From Rhizobium rhizoryzae (lineage in GTDB: Bacteria; Pseudomonadota; Alphaproteobacteria; Rhizobiales; Rhizobiaceae), in the NCBI RefSeq assembly GCF_011046895.1, contig NZ_CP049250.1, forward strand, positions 3,012,501-3,076,500: DNA of 64,000 nt, in the 5' to 3' direction. The notes under the pieces are model-generated. The model was not told the origin of the DNA, did not search any database, and saw only the letters and a list, made by a program, of their open reading frames with translations. Shown here in pieces: positions 18,387 to 30,685 of this stretch. Made by a program: the position numbers and the translations under genes. Each line of letters starts with the position of its first letter. Within the stretch, counting starts at the first letter, position 1.

Positions 18387-19634
18387 ATGTCCACCATACG
18401 CCCGCTGATCCCCCTGCTCGTCACTGCCGGCATATTGATTGGCGGCAATGGCCTGCAAGGGACCTATATTGCGCTTCGCGGGTCCGCCGAGGGCTTTTCA
18501 CCATCAACGATTGGAATGATCGGTGCTGCCTACAGCATCGGGTTTGCCATCGGTTGCCTCTATGTGACCCGCATCCTGCGATCCATCGGGCATATTCGCA
18601 GCTTCGCGGCCATGGCGGCCATCACGGCAAGCTGCAGCATTCTCATGCCGCTCTTTATCGAGCCCGGTTTCTGGATGCTGATGCGGTTTATCATCGGCAT
18701 TGCGGTGGCCAGTCTCTTCGCCGTCATCGAAAGCTGGATCAATGCCAAGGTCACCAATGCCAATCGGGCCAGGACTCTTTCCGTCTATCGCCTGGTCGAT
18801 CTGTCATCGGTAACGCTTGCCCAATATCTTATTCCTGCCATCGGCGTCGAAGGTCCGGTCATCTTCTCGCTGGTGGCAATTGCGATGGCAATGTCACTGG
18901 TTCCCATCTCGGTTGCAGACCGCTCGCACCCCTCTCCACCGGAAGCGATCAACTATGATATTCGCGCCGTCTGGCGGATCTCGCCGCTATCCGTGGTCGG
19001 CGTCATAGCGGTGGGCCTCGCCATGGCGGCCTTCCGCAATATCGGACCGATCTACGCCCAGGATATCGGCATGAGCGTCACAGGGATTGCCACCTTCATG
19101 AGCGCGGGCATCATCGGCGGTGTCGTTCTGCAATATCCCCTCGGCCTTTATTCCGACAGGCTGGACCGTCGAAAGGTTATCATCTGGGCCACGATCGGAA
19201 CGATCCTCACAGGCGGATACCTTTCATTCGTCGCTGGCCTTGACCAGACCGCGAACATCATCGGCATCTTCGTCTATGGTGCCTTTGCCATGCCGCTTTA
19301 CTCCCTTTGCTCGGCCCATGCGAACGATCACGCAAAGCCGGGCGAGCACGCTCTGGTTTCCGCAGGGCTTCTCTTCTTCTGGTCTATCGGGGCGACCATC
19401 GGGCCGCTGCTTGCATCGCTTCTGCTGCAGTTCATCGGACCCAAGGTGTTCTTCATCTACACCTCGTTCATCTTCACCGGGTTCCTTGCCTATACATTCC
19501 TGAGAATGAGAACCCGGCCCGCCATTCCGCCAGAACAAAGGCCGGGTCGCTTTCGAGCCCTGCTGAGAACGTCGGCCTATTTCAACAAGCTCGCTGGCAC
19601 ACCCGATGACGAGGGCCGGCCACCCCGGACGTGA
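18387..19634 (+). CDS. MFS transporter (YcaD-like)
   Basis: The 415-aa protein has twelve predicted membrane segments with the MFS motif A equivalents between TM2-3 (LYVTRILRSIGHIRS) and TM8-9 (GLYSDRLDRRKVI). The overall pattern resembles the YcaD branch of major facilitator transporters, whose substrates are mostly unknown. The C-terminal tail is cytosolic and basic. The start at 18387 has no strong ribosome-binding site. It is 149 bp downstream of the previous membrane gene, so co-transcription is possible but not shown. Confidence 0.85.
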   Translation: MSTIRPLIPLLVTAGILIGGNGLQGTYIALRGSAEGFSPSTIGMIGAAYSIGFAIGCLYVTRILRSIGHIRSFAAMAAITASCSILMPLFIEPGFWMLMRFIIGIAVASLFAVIESWINAKVTNANRARTLSVYRLVDLSSVTLAQYLIPAIGVEGPVIFSLVAIAMAMSLVPISVADRSHPSPPEAINYDIRAVWRISPLSVVGVIAVGLAMAAFRNIGPIYAQDIGMSVTGIATFMSAGIIGGVVLQYPLGLYSDRLDRRKVIIWATIGTILTGGYLSFVAGLDQTANIIGIFVYGAFAMPLYSLCSAHANDHAKPGEHALVSAGLLFFWSIGATIGPLLASLLLQFIGPKVFFIYTSFIFTGFLAYTFLRMRTRPAIPPEQRPGRFRALLRTSAYFNKLAGTPDDEGRPPRT

Positions 19635-19721
19635 GCACTGTGTCACTCTGCCCGCGTCAGCTCATTGATGATTTGCGCACTCAGGTTTAAAAGGCGGCGA
19701 CAAGAAGCAGGACGCGCCACC

Positions 19722-21128
19722 ATGATCCGGATGAACCGCAGGAACGTGCTGAAAGCTGGGCTTGGCATCGCGGCCTATGGAACGGGGCTGGGTGCTGCGA
19801 TAGTTTCCAGCAGAACAGCGAACGCCGCCAATGAAATCGAACTGGAGGCCGTGAACGCCAAAGCTCTGCTGGACGGTCAGCATCTGACTGATGGCGTCAT
19901 GACCTACCGCTCCCTTGGCGAGCCGGATGCGTTGATGCCGCCGACTTTGCGCGTAAAGCGGGGTGAACCCTTTTCCGCGAAGCTCATGAACCGTCTCAAT
20001 GAACCAACGACCATTCATTGGCATGGCCTGCGCATCGAGAACCGGATGGATGGCGTTCCCTTTCTGACCCAACCCTATGTCTATACGGGCGACAGCTTCG
20101 ACTATCGGTTTGCGGCACCGGATGCAGGCACCTTCTGGTACCACCCCCACTGCAATACACTGACGCAGATGGGTCGCGGCATGACAGGAATGCTGATCGT
20201 CGAGGACCCGAAAGACCCGCAATTCGATGCGGAAATCGCACTCAATCTGCGGGACTGGCGGCTTGGGGCAAAGGGAGAGTTCATCGAGCAGTTCAAGCCG
20301 CGCGACGCTGCCCGAAACGGCACATTCGGCACCGTGAGGGGAGCGAACTGGCAGGTCCAGCCTGCCTATGAGGCGCCATCGGGCGGAATTGTACGACTGC
20401 GGCTTGTTGCGAGTGACGTGACGCGCATCTATCAGCTTCGGCTGGACGGTGCCGATGCCGATGTGATTGCCATCGACGGCCAGCCTGTCCCAAACCGCTT
20501 CCGACTGGAAACGGCGGTCATCGGGCCCGGTCAGCGTCTCGACCTTGCGATGCGTATGCCGGATGTCGAAGGCAGTGTCGTGTCGCTTTTGGACACTCGG
20601 CCTTCCACCGCAAAAACTGTTGCGACCTTCCAGGCCATCGGCCAAAGCCTCAAGCACCGGCTCGAGGAGCTGCCACCTCTCTCAGCCAATCCATGGCAGG
20701 AGCCTGATCTCAAGAATGCAGAGCAGATACCGCTGATCCTCAGCGCTACGGCAGAAGGTGGCGCAAAGGAATCCTTCTGCGGCTCGCTTGGATATACGTT
20801 CTGGGCTATCAATCGTGTGCCTTGGCCTGGGGACAGCGTCGATCCGACCGCGCCGCTTGCGGAGCTGAAACTGGGCAAGAGCTATATCTTCAATCTGGAA
20901 AACCTGACGCCGCACATCCATCCGATCCATCTGCACGGAATGAACTTCCAGGTCGTCGCTTCCAATATGAGACAGGTTCCGCCCCTGATCACCGATACCT
21001 ATCTCGCCATGCCAGACGAGAAGGTACAACTATCGCTAGTTGCCGACAATCCGGGTGACTGGGTCCTGCATTGCCACATCATCGAGCATCAGAAGAGCGG
21101 AATGACATCTTACGTTAGGGTCACCTGA
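19722..21128 (+). CDS. Tat-exported multicopper oxidase
   Basis: The 468-aa protein starts with a Tat leader (NRRNVLKAGLGIAAYG). It carries all four copper-binding motifs: TIHWHGLRI, TFWYHPHCNT, HPIHLHGMNF and the type-1/3 motif VLHCHIIEHQKSGM. The axial Met in the last motif indicates a lower-potential type 1 site, as in CueO- and SufI-like enzymes. It would oxidise Cu(I), other metals or phenols in the periplasm. The ATG at 19722 gives a proper twin-arginine leader. No copper-responsive gene is adjacent, so the physiological substrate is open. Confidence 0.9.
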   Translation: MIRMNRRNVLKAGLGIAAYGTGLGAAIVSSRTANAANEIELEAVNAKALLDGQHLTDGVMTYRSLGEPDALMPPTLRVKRGEPFSAKLMNRLNEPTTIHWHGLRIENRMDGVPFLTQPYVYTGDSFDYRFAAPDAGTFWYHPHCNTLTQMGRGMTGMLIVEDPKDPQFDAEIALNLRDWRLGAKGEFIEQFKPRDAARNGTFGTVRGANWQVQPAYEAPSGGIVRLRLVASDVTRIYQLRLDGADADVIAIDGQPVPNRFRLETAVIGPGQRLDLAMRMPDVEGSVVSLLDTRPSTAKTVATFQAIGQSLKHRLEELPPLSANPWQEPDLKNAEQIPLILSATAEGGAKESFCGSLGYTFWAINRVPWPGDSVDPTAPLAELKLGKSYIFNLENLTPHIHPIHLHGMNFQVVASNMRQVPPLITDTYLAMPDEKVQLSLVADNPGDWVLHCHIIEHQKSGMTSYVRVT

Positions 21129-21272
21129 ATTTTGTACATTGTTGCCGTCTGGACGACAAAGCAGCGGATAATACCGGGGGTTGATCCATCGCAACGGTCC
21201 TTCTGTTGACTTTGGCTGACGAAAGGAGAAGGAAGGTAGAACGTTTATTCTCAACTCCTGCCGACGAAGCTG

Positions 21273-22424
21273 ATGATCGATACGACAATTGCCCTTGAGG
21301 AAGCCTGCCGAACACTTGCCCGCTCGCAATTCGTGACCGTTGACACGGAGTTCCTGCGTGAAACGACCTTCTGGCCAGAGCTGTGCCTCATACAAATGGC
21401 AGGCCCGGATCTTGAAGTCATCGTCGATCCACTCGCCAAGGGTTTGGACCTCAAGCCTTTTTTCGAGCTGATGGCAAATCCGGAAGTCGTGAAGGTCTTT
21501 CATGCCGCACGTCAGGATCTGGAAATCGTCTACCATCTCGGAAATCTGATACCACATCCCATTTTCGACACGCAGGTCGCCGCAATGGTCTGCGGCTTTG
21601 GCGACTCGATCTCCTATGACCAGCTCGTACAGCGGATCAAGAATGTGCAGATCGACAAGTCGTCTCGTTTCACGGACTGGAGCAGGCGCCCTCTTTCGGA
21701 AAAGCAGCTGGACTATGCACTCGCCGATGTAACCCATCTGCGTGATGTCTATCTCTTCCTCAAGAACAAGCTGGAAGCGGAAGGTCGTACAACCTGGGTG
21801 AGTGAGGAGATGGCGGTTCTGGAATCGCCTGAAACCTACGACATGCATCCGGATGATGCGTGGCTGCGTCTGCGATCGCGTCTGCGCAAACCGCAGGAAC
21901 TGGCGGTTTTGAAATATGTCGCCGCGTGGAGAGAACGCGAAGCGCGCAGCCGCAATGTTCCTCGCTCCCGGGTGCTCAAGGATGACGCGATTTTCGAAAT
22001 TGCCCAGCAACAGCCAAAGGACGTGGATGCGCTGAGCCGATTGCGCACGATCCCGAAAGGCTGGGAGCGCTCTTCCTCCGGCACTTCGATCCTGTCTGCG
22101 GTCAACGAGGCTTTGAGCCTGCCGCGATCGGACATGCCACAGGCCGCAAAGCACACGCATGTTCCTGAAGGCGCACAGTCTGCCGTAGAACTATTGAAGG
22201 TGTTGTTGCGGCTGGTTTCGGAGAAGCACGGCGTTGCCGCCAAGGTTCTCGCCAGCAGTGACGATCTCGACAAGATTGCGACCGATGGCGCATCAGCAGA
22301 TGTGCCTGCTCTCCAGGGCTGGCGCAAGGATCTCTTCGGGGATCCCGCTCTCAAGCTGATCTCGGGCGAGGTTGCGCTTCGCTTCGTAGACAAGCGGGTC
22401 GAGGCGGTCGAGCTGGGACCATGA
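21273..22424 (+). CDS. rnd: Ribonuclease D
   Basis: The 383-aa protein has the DEDDy 3'-5' exonuclease domain: VDTEFLRE (metal-binding Asp and Glu), FHAARQDLEIV (Asp) and YALADVTHLRDVY with the Tyr of motif III. A first HRDC domain follows around residues 205-285, and a degenerate second one may follow. RNase D trims tRNA precursors. The start at 21273 gives the usual N-terminus; a ribosome-binding site is weak. Confidence 0.95.
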   Translation: MIDTTIALEEACRTLARSQFVTVDTEFLRETTFWPELCLIQMAGPDLEVIVDPLAKGLDLKPFFELMANPEVVKVFHAARQDLEIVYHLGNLIPHPIFDTQVAAMVCGFGDSISYDQLVQRIKNVQIDKSSRFTDWSRRPLSEKQLDYALADVTHLRDVYLFLKNKLEAEGRTTWVSEEMAVLESPETYDMHPDDAWLRLRSRLRKPQELAVLKYVAAWREREARSRNVPRSRVLKDDAIFEIAQQQPKDVDALSRLRTIPKGWERSSSGTSILSAVNEALSLPRSDMPQAAKHTHVPEGAQSAVELLKVLLRLVSEKHGVAAKVLASSDDLDKIATDGASADVPALQGWRKDLFGDPALKLISGEVALRFVDKRVEAVELGP

Positions 22425-22526
22425 ACCGGAGTTCATGGGTTTCCGTGAGGCTCATTCATCTGTCCTTGAGTGAGGAATAGTAAAGGCCATCATCTGAAAC
22501 CTGCAGCCGGAAACTTGGCGGAAGTC

Positions 22527-23588
22527 ATGCAGAGACCGACAAGGAAGCGCCTCGCAACGCCAAGCGGCAGGGCTGTCATGCCCCTCTCGCGATGGATCCT
22601 GCTCTGCCTGTTTGTCGCGCTTACAGGCGTGCTTTACATGGTGCTGTTTACGGACAGCAAAGCCTACTACATCGGTGCGATCTACGCTCTCGCGTGCAGC
22701 CTTCCACTCATTCTCTTCGAATCCGGCCGGCTACTGCCAGGCCTTCACGCACGCATACAGAAGCTTTCCACACCGGCCTACTTCGGCAGCACATTGCTTG
22801 CCTATCTGGTTTTGACGGGAACGGGTTTTGGCATCGCAGGCGCCAGTTTGAAGCTTTTGGGTCTTGCTGATGCCGAGTGGCGCGATGTCCTTATCCTCAG
22901 ACTGACAAGCTTTCTCTACACGATGGCCTTCTTCTTCGTGGGGATCACACTGTTGCGGATCAGGCAGTTGCTGGGCCGGGAGGTGTTTTCCAGCCTCATT
23001 ACGGGTCGCTATAGAAAGCCTCTGAAAGAGGAACGCATCTTTCTCTTTATCGATGTCGTCGGTTCGACGAGCTACGCGCGTGAGTTCGGCGATCTGCGGG
23101 CGCAGGAATTTCTGGGAGAAATCTTCGCAAGTTTTGCAGAACATGTGCGGGCTCATGATGGAGAGATAGACGATTATGTTGGCGATTGCGCCATCATCAC
23201 ATGGCGTTTGAAAGCGGGCATAGACGGGGCGCGCTGCGTCTCATGTCTCTGCGCGATCCTGAGCGAATTGGAAAGCAATAAGGACTGGTGGATTCATCAG
23301 TTTGGCAGGGCGCCGAAAATTTGTGCGGCTCTCCATGGCGGCACTGTGGTTACCGCCGCAATCGGTCTATTTCACCAGAAAATCACGTATTTCGGCGATG
23401 TCGTGAATACGACGGCGCGCATAGAGGGCCTCTGCAAGACCCTTGGAGAACCTGTTCTGATATCAGCCGAGCTGTTGGGCCGCATGAAGCTTCCAGACAA
23501 TGTGACCGCCCATGCTTGCGGCGCGCATACGATCAAAGGTCATGATGCTCCCCTTACCGTCTTCGCGCTGAGACAGCCAACCGCCTGA
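22527..23588 (+). CDS. Membrane class III adenylate/guanylate cyclase
   Basis: The 353-aa protein has four or five N-terminal membrane segments (about residues 20-160) and a cytosolic class III cyclase domain (about 170-350). Metal-binding aspartates are present in FIDVVGSTS and VGDCAII, and the transition-state Asn and Arg in VVNTTARIEG. The base-selecting Lys of canonical enzymes is Asp (DYVGD), while the partner position is Thr (ITYFGD), so nucleotide specificity is uncertain. The ATG at 22527 is chosen for the GGCGGAAG ahead of it; a GTG at 22470 would add 19 residues. It is convergent with ppx, with 9 bp between the stops. Confidence 0.85.
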   Translation: MQRPTRKRLATPSGRAVMPLSRWILLCLFVALTGVLYMVLFTDSKAYYIGAIYALACSLPLILFESGRLLPGLHARIQKLSTPAYFGSTLLAYLVLTGTGFGIAGASLKLLGLADAEWRDVLILRLTSFLYTMAFFFVGITLLRIRQLLGREVFSSLITGRYRKPLKEERIFLFIDVVGSTSYAREFGDLRAQEFLGEIFASFAEHVRAHDGEIDDYVGDCAIITWRLKAGIDGARCVSCLCAILSELESNKDWWIHQFGRAPKICAALHGGTVVTAAIGLFHQKITYFGDVVNTTARIEGLCKTLGEPVLISAELLGRMKLPDNVTAHACGAHTIKGHDAPLTVFALRQPTA

Positions 23589-23597
23589 AATCGCGGA

Positions 23598-25118
23598 CTA
23601 TTCGAAGACGAATGCGAGACGACGGCCCGTCAGCTTCGCCAGTTGCTGGAGACGCCCATCCAGACGCTCGCCCGCGAAGTTGATGTATTCGTGGGGGACG
23701 ACCAGTTCCAGATCCAGATCCGGCTGATTGGATTTGCGGAAATACAGGTGGTTGACGACGCCCGGCATGGACGCCGAGAAGAGGTAGACCACGCGAAGCA
23801 GCCCGCCCAGAAGTTTGGCAAGGCCCAGCAATCGCGGCGTGGCAATCTGCGCCAGAGGCTCCGTTGCGCCATCGTCATGCAGACCTTCGAAGCGGTAGTA
23901 ATTCGCCAACGCGAGATAGGCGCGCCCCGGATGCGTGATACCCACCAGTGACGAATGCGCGATCAGGTTAAGAGCCTGAAGCCCGCGATAATCCGGATGA
24001 GCACGCCAGCTGATATCCGCCAGAAGGCATGCAGCTCTCCGGTAACGGCTCTCCTCTTCCGTTTCATCGATCCCGAAGGAGGGCACCATACGACCGGTCC
24101 ACTCCGCCAGTTCGCGTGCATGCTCCGGCGAACGGGCGCGCAGGATGGCCAACTGATCGGAAGCTATCAGAAGCGGATCCTCCGCCTGCTCCTCCTTGGG
24201 CAGTTGGGCATAGAGATAGCCTTCGCGCACGCCTTGAGCGGAGAAGATCACGCGCGCCGGCTTCATGACGCTCAGCACTTCCTGCATCGCAACTGCACCA
24301 AATGGCAGAAGCGCCCTGCGGTTTTTGGAAACCGATTGCCAGGCCGGATCCTTGCTGTCCTTCGAAAGCACGACCTGCTCAAGAAAGTTCTGGATCTCGT
24401 CGAAACGCAACTCATACCCTTGCATCATGTGCAGTGGGTAATGCGTCATCTCCATGTGCAGCTTGGCAATGTTGCGCCAGGTTCCTCCGACAGCGTAGAA
24501 GGTGCGCCCTGCCCCTTTCGCGAGAAGGGCGGCATCCTTCACATGTCCTTTCGCAAGACTGCGTGCCTTCGCAAGCGATCCACCGGACACTTCGGAAAGG
24601 CGCAGACCACCGAGCGGCAGGGTGATGCCCTTGCCGACCTTTCCGGCCTCGATGTCTATGAGCTCCAGCGAACCGCCGCCCAGATCGCCGACAATTCCAT
24701 CAACTTCACTAAAGCCGCTAATGACACCGAGGGCCGAGTAGAGAGCTTCCTCTTCGCCGGACAGCACCTGGACGGGATGGCTGAGGATGCGCTCCGCCTC
24801 TTCAATAAACGCAGGTCCATTGCTCGCTTCACGGGCTGCAGCTGTCGCCAGGATGAAAATACGCTTTGCCTGCGCCTGATCCGAAAGCGCACGAAAACGA
24901 CGCAGCGCATTGAGCGCGCGTTCAACCGCCTGTTCGTCCATCTTTCCGGTAAGGCCGATGCCCTTGCCGAGACCGCAGAGAACCTTCTCATTGAAGAGAA
25001 CGGCAGGTGCGCGAGACAAGCCTTCGTAGACCACGAGGCGAACAGAGTTGGACCCAATATCCACCACGGAAACAGGAGCGCTTCCGGGGAGACGCCCCTG
25101 TGCATCAGATCGTACCAT
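23598..25118 (-). CDS. ppx: Exopolyphosphatase / guanosine pentaphosphate phosphohydrolase
   Basis: The 506-aa protein has the ASKHA-fold phosphate motif VDIGSNSVRLVVYEG at residues 20-34 and VGDLGGGSLELIDI at about residue 145, followed by an HD-like helical C-terminal region. It removes phosphate from the ends of polyphosphate and may hydrolyse pppGpp. It starts 6 bp after the ppk stop on the same strand, so polyphosphate synthesis and breakdown are encoded in one operon. Confidence 0.95.
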   Translation of the reverse strand: MVRSDAQGRLPGSAPVSVVDIGSNSVRLVVYEGLSRAPAVLFNEKVLCGLGKGIGLTGKMDEQAVERALNALRRFRALSDQAQAKRIFILATAAAREASNGPAFIEEAERILSHPVQVLSGEEEALYSALGVISGFSEVDGIVGDLGGGSLELIDIEAGKVGKGITLPLGGLRLSEVSGGSLAKARSLAKGHVKDAALLAKGAGRTFYAVGGTWRNIAKLHMEMTHYPLHMMQGYELRFDEIQNFLEQVVLSKDSKDPAWQSVSKNRRALLPFGAVAMQEVLSVMKPARVIFSAQGVREGYLYAQLPKEEQAEDPLLIASDQLAILRARSPEHARELAEWTGRMVPSFGIDETEEESRYRRAACLLADISWRAHPDYRGLQALNLIAHSSLVGITHPGRAYLALANYYRFEGLHDDGATEPLAQIATPRLLGLAKLLGGLLRVVYLFSASMPGVVNHLYFRKSNQPDLDLELVVPHEYINFAGERLDGRLQQLAKLTGRRLAFVFE

Positions 25119-25124
25119 AAAGCC

Positions 25125-27314
<2,190 letters not shown>

Positions 27315-27454
27315 TGACGACCCTTCCCAAAGTCTGAACAGGAGTTTCCCGACACGACTTGCGCCGCATGGCGTAGTTCATGTCAGCCGGAATCAACGCC
27401 TGTTCCGGCCCTTCCTCCCGGCCCTATAACTTTTCAACGACGGAAAGATGACAG

Positions 27455-28165
27455 TCAATCTTCCGCATCGTCCGTCGAGAAACTCTCCAGCACTTCGGCC
27501 GCGAGATTGCGCGTAATCCTCGTGCCCCTGGCTAGAGCCAGATGATCCAGCCGCTCAACAACACCTTGTGCTGCCTGCATGGAGCGCTCCATACGCGCCA
27601 CGATATAGGCCACGATCCGATCATCGATGTGCAGCTGACGGTCTGCAAAGAGCTTGATGATGACCTGTCCCAGCAGGTCTTCGTCCGGCTCGCCGATCTC
27701 AACCACCGTGGCCGCCTTCAGGCGAGAGCGCAGATCAGGCAGGGTGACGGGCCATGACATGGGCCAGAGCCGCGCGGTCATCAGGAGGCTGTGACCGTTT
27801 TCCCGGACACTGTTGATGACGTGAAACAGCTCGTTGTCGTCGAAAGCAACCCGGTCCGCATCCTCGAAGAGAACCGGTCCTGTCGCCGCGATCGTTGCGG
27901 CTTCTGCGCCCGCTTTCGGCTGAATGATCTCTGCACCGGCCTTCTCTCGCCAGACATTGGCCAGATGCGTCTTTCCGCAGCCGGCAGGCCCGGTCAAAAT
28001 CACGACCGGAGCATTCCAGTGCGGCCATGCATCAATCATTGCAACGGCAGCACTCACCGGTTCCGCGACGAGAAGATCCTCGCGGCCGATTGCGGCATCA
28101 TGGCTCAGCGCCAGCGGAAGCTGCTCCGCGCGCTGGCGCCTTGTCTTATCAAGCGTCTCTGTCAT
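27455..28165 (-). CDS. hdaA: HdaA, DnaA-related replication regulator
   Basis: The 236-aa protein is a short AAA+ protein related to DnaA without its DNA-binding domain. An N-terminal clamp-binding motif (QLPLAL, residues 15-20) is followed by Walker A (GPAGCGKTH) and a Walker B-like LFEDAD. With the sliding clamp it stimulates ATP hydrolysis by DnaA and prevents re-initiation, as shown for Hda in E. coli and HdaA in Caulobacter. The ATG at 28165 is supported by its position: it overlaps the end of the upstream PerM-like gene by 17 bp, suggesting translational coupling. Confidence 0.9.
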   Translation of the reverse strand: MTETLDKTRRQRAEQLPLALSHDAAIGREDLLVAEPVSAAVAMIDAWPHWNAPVVILTGPAGCGKTHLANVWREKAGAEIIQPKAGAEAATIAATGPVLFEDADRVAFDDNELFHVINSVRENGHSLLMTARLWPMSWPVTLPDLRSRLKAATVVEIGEPDEDLLGQVIIKLFADRQLHIDDRIVAYIVARMERSMQAAQGVVERLDHLALARGTRITRNLAAEVLESFSTDDAED

Positions 28166-29312
28166 GCGAAATTTGGGGCTCTTGCACGGCCTTTGTTGCG
28201 ACTTCCGCCTTTTCATCCCAAGGCAGGGCAGTCGAATGGCCGAAATATATGTCGCTTTGAAGATAGCGTGAGATCGCAAATCGCACAAGCACGCCAACAA
28301 CTGCGGCGGCGGGCACTGCAATCAGCAAGCCAACGAAACCGAACATGGCACCGAAGGCCAGAAGCGCAAACATCAGCCACACCGGATGCAGGCCCACGCT
28401 GGACCCCACGAGCTTTGGCTGAAGAATATTGCCTTCGATAAACTGCCCGGAAAAGAACACGGCCATGGTGGCGATGATCCAGCCGTAATCCGGCCAGAAC
28501 TGCATGAGCGCTACACCCACCGCCAGGATGAGTCCGACCAGCGAACCGATGTAGGGAATGAAACTGATCATACCCGCGACGAAGCCGATCAGCAGGCCGA
28601 AGTTCAGACCGACCAGTGAAAGGCCAACGGCATAATAGATGCCCAGAATGAGGCAGAGCGAACCCTGCCCACGAATGAAGCCGGAGACGGCATCATCCAT
28701 CTCTCGCGCCAGTTGGCGGATGGTATGGACCTGATCCCGCGGAACCCAGCTGTCCACTTTCTCAACCATGTGGTCCCAATCCAGCAGGATATAGAATGCG
28801 ACGACGGGGGTGACGACGAGAAGCGAAATCACGTCGATCAGCGTTTTGCCTGAATTCCACAGCTGGTTCAGCAATCCGCCGATGAAGCCCGCGCCTTCCG
28901 ACATCAAGCCGGAGAAATTCTGCTTGGCGTTCTGGATCTGCGTTACCATCCACTTCGGAAGGTAAGAGTTCTCGGGATTGGCGATCAGTTGCTGCAGCTG
29001 CGTGACGTAATCGGGCAAGACCTGCGCGAACTGGCTGAACTGGCTGATGATGAGGGGCACGACGACGACCAGCGCGATCGCGAACATCAGGATGAAGCTG
29101 ATGAGAATGACTATGGTTGCCATCAGTCGGCTGAGGCCTCGCCGCTCCAGCCAGTCGGCAACCGGATCGAGAAAATAGGCCAATGCCATACCCGCCACGA
29201 AGGGCAACAGGATCGTCCTGAAGGCCAGAAGAAAGATGACGAAGGCGACGAACGCGCAAAGCCAGAACAGCACGTAACGCCGAAGGCTTGCACCGCTGAT
29301 GTGATAGGCCAT
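28149..29312 (-). CDS. AI-2E/PerM-family membrane transporter
   Basis: The 387-aa protein has about eight membrane segments with the AI-2E transporter pattern: paired N-terminal helices, a soluble loop (about residues 100-160), and C-terminal helices including GMISFIPYIGSLVGLILAVG and EGNILQPKLVGSSVGLHPVW, the most conserved segment of the family. Substrates are uncertain; AI-2 export is shown only for some members. The ATG at 29312 has AGGGAA ahead. It precedes and overlaps hdaA, an order also known from other alphaproteobacteria (perM-hdaA). Confidence 0.88.
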   Translation of the reverse strand: MAYHISGASLRRYVLFWLCAFVAFVIFLLAFRTILLPFVAGMALAYFLDPVADWLERRGLSRLMATIVILISFILMFAIALVVVVPLIISQFSQFAQVLPDYVTQLQQLIANPENSYLPKWMVTQIQNAKQNFSGLMSEGAGFIGGLLNQLWNSGKTLIDVISLLVVTPVVAFYILLDWDHMVEKVDSWVPRDQVHTIRQLAREMDDAVSGFIRGQGSLCLILGIYYAVGLSLVGLNFGLLIGFVAGMISFIPYIGSLVGLILAVGVALMQFWPDYGWIIATMAVFFSGQFIEGNILQPKLVGSSVGLHPVWLMFALLAFGAMFGFVGLLIAVPAAAVVGVLVRFAISRYLQSDIYFGHSTALPWDEKAEVATKAVQEPQISHDRDA

Positions 29313-29611
29313 GAAAGGGTTCCCTGCTGCACTGCATTCATGAAGTGGGATAGGCTGCACCTGCCATCAAGGTCAAGCCGGATTACACCAAGGGGAAATC
29401 TGGCCGGCGGAGGTTCGAAAACAGGGGCAAACACCGGCAAACTCTTGCATCTGGCGGCACTCCGTGCCATGGCCAGCCGCAAGAATGGAACCGCCGCCAT
29501 CACGGTGGCGAGGCCGGGATTTTGAGCAAGATTGCAGGTTTCCGCTCAAGGCACGACTGCCGCTCCGGGTCAGTGCTGCAGCACCTGCCAAACCCGTATT
29601 GGAGACGCATG

Positions 29612-30685
29612 ATGAGTGAAGCAGGCAAGAATGGTCTTACCTACAGCGATGCCGGCGTCGATATCGATGCGGGCAATCTCATGGTCGAGAAGATCAAGCC
29701 CGCCGTCCGCTCCACGCGTCGACCGGGTGCCGATGGCGAGATTGGTGGCTTCGGCGGCCTGTTTGATCTGAAAGCAGCAGGCTTCACCGACCCGGTTCTC
29801 GTTGCGGCCAACGATGGCGTCGGCACCAAGCTGAAGATCGCAATCGACGCCGACCGTCACGATACTGTCGGCATTGACCTCGTGGCCATGTGCGTCAACG
29901 ACCTTGTCGTGCAGGGCGCTGAACCGCTGTTTTTCCTGGATTATTTCGCGACCGGCAAACTAAACCCGGAACAGGGTGCCGCAATCGTTCTCGGCATTGC
30001 GGACGGCTGCCGTCAGGCTGGTTGCGCCTTGATCGGCGGTGAAACCGCTGAAATGCCCGGCATGTATCGCGATGGCGACTATGACCTGGCAGGGTTTGCT
30101 GTCGGGGCTGCCGAGCGCGGACAGTTGCTGCCGACCGGCGATCTTCAGGCTGGCGATGTCATTCTCGGTCTGACCTCGTCCGGCGTTCACTCCAACGGGT
30201 TCTCGCTTGTCCGCAAAATCGTGGACGTCTCAGGCCTTTCATGGAGCGATCCGGCTCCGTTCTCTGACGGCAAGACGCTTGGCGAAGCCCTGCTGACACC
30301 AACCCGCATCTACGTAAAGCCACTGTTGAAAGCGATCCGCGAAACGAATGCGCTCAAGGCCCTGGCACATATTACCGGCGGCGGTTTCCCTGATAATATT
30401 CCACGCGTTCTGCCGGATCATCTGGCCGCAGAAATCGATCTCGACAGCATCCCGGTTCCGCCCGTCTTCTCGTGGCTTGCCAAAACGGGCGGCGTTGTCG
30501 CCATCGAAATGCTGCGCACCTTCAACTGTGGCGTCGGCATGATCGCCGTTGTCTCGGCAGAAAATGCGCAGGCGGTGACAGAGGTTCTCAATCGTGAAGG
30601 TGAAGTGGTGGTACCGCTTGGCCGGATGGTTGCCCGGGAAGCGGGCGCTCCCGGAACCATCTACAAGGGAACGCTTGCTCTATGA
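29612..30685 (+). CDS. purM: Phosphoribosylformylglycinamidine cyclo-ligase
   Basis: The 357-aa AIR synthetase carries out step 5 of purine synthesis, closing the imidazole ring with ATP. The sequence shows the family hallmarks [42 protein letters not shown] and the C-terminal [19 protein letters not shown] at 29601-29605 favours the second of two adjacent ATG codons (29612). The promoter would lie in the 296-bp gap shared with the divergent PerM gene. Confidence 0.96.
   Translation: MSEAGKNGLTYSDAGVDIDAGNLMVEKIKPAVRSTRRPGADGEIGGFGGLFDLKAAGFTDPVLVAANDGVGTKLKIAIDADRHDTVGIDLVAMCVNDLVVQGAEPLFFLDYFATGKLNPEQGAAIVLGIADGCRQAGCALIGGETAEMPGMYRDGDYDLAGFAVGAAERGQLLPTGDLQAGDVILGLTSSGVHSNGFSLVRKIVDVSGLSWSDPAPFSDGKTLGEALLTPTRIYVKPLLKAIRETNALKALAHITGGGFPDNIPRVLPDHLAAEIDLDSIPVPPVFSWLAKTGGVVAIEMLRTFNCGVGMIAVVSAENAQAVTEVLNREGEVVVPLGRMVAREAGAPGTIYKGTLAL

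Noticed and set aside
19662..22160. Minus-strand ORFs (331 and 374 codons) opposite the multicopper oxidase and rnd
   Set aside because: Both are antisense to genes with full catalytic motifs.
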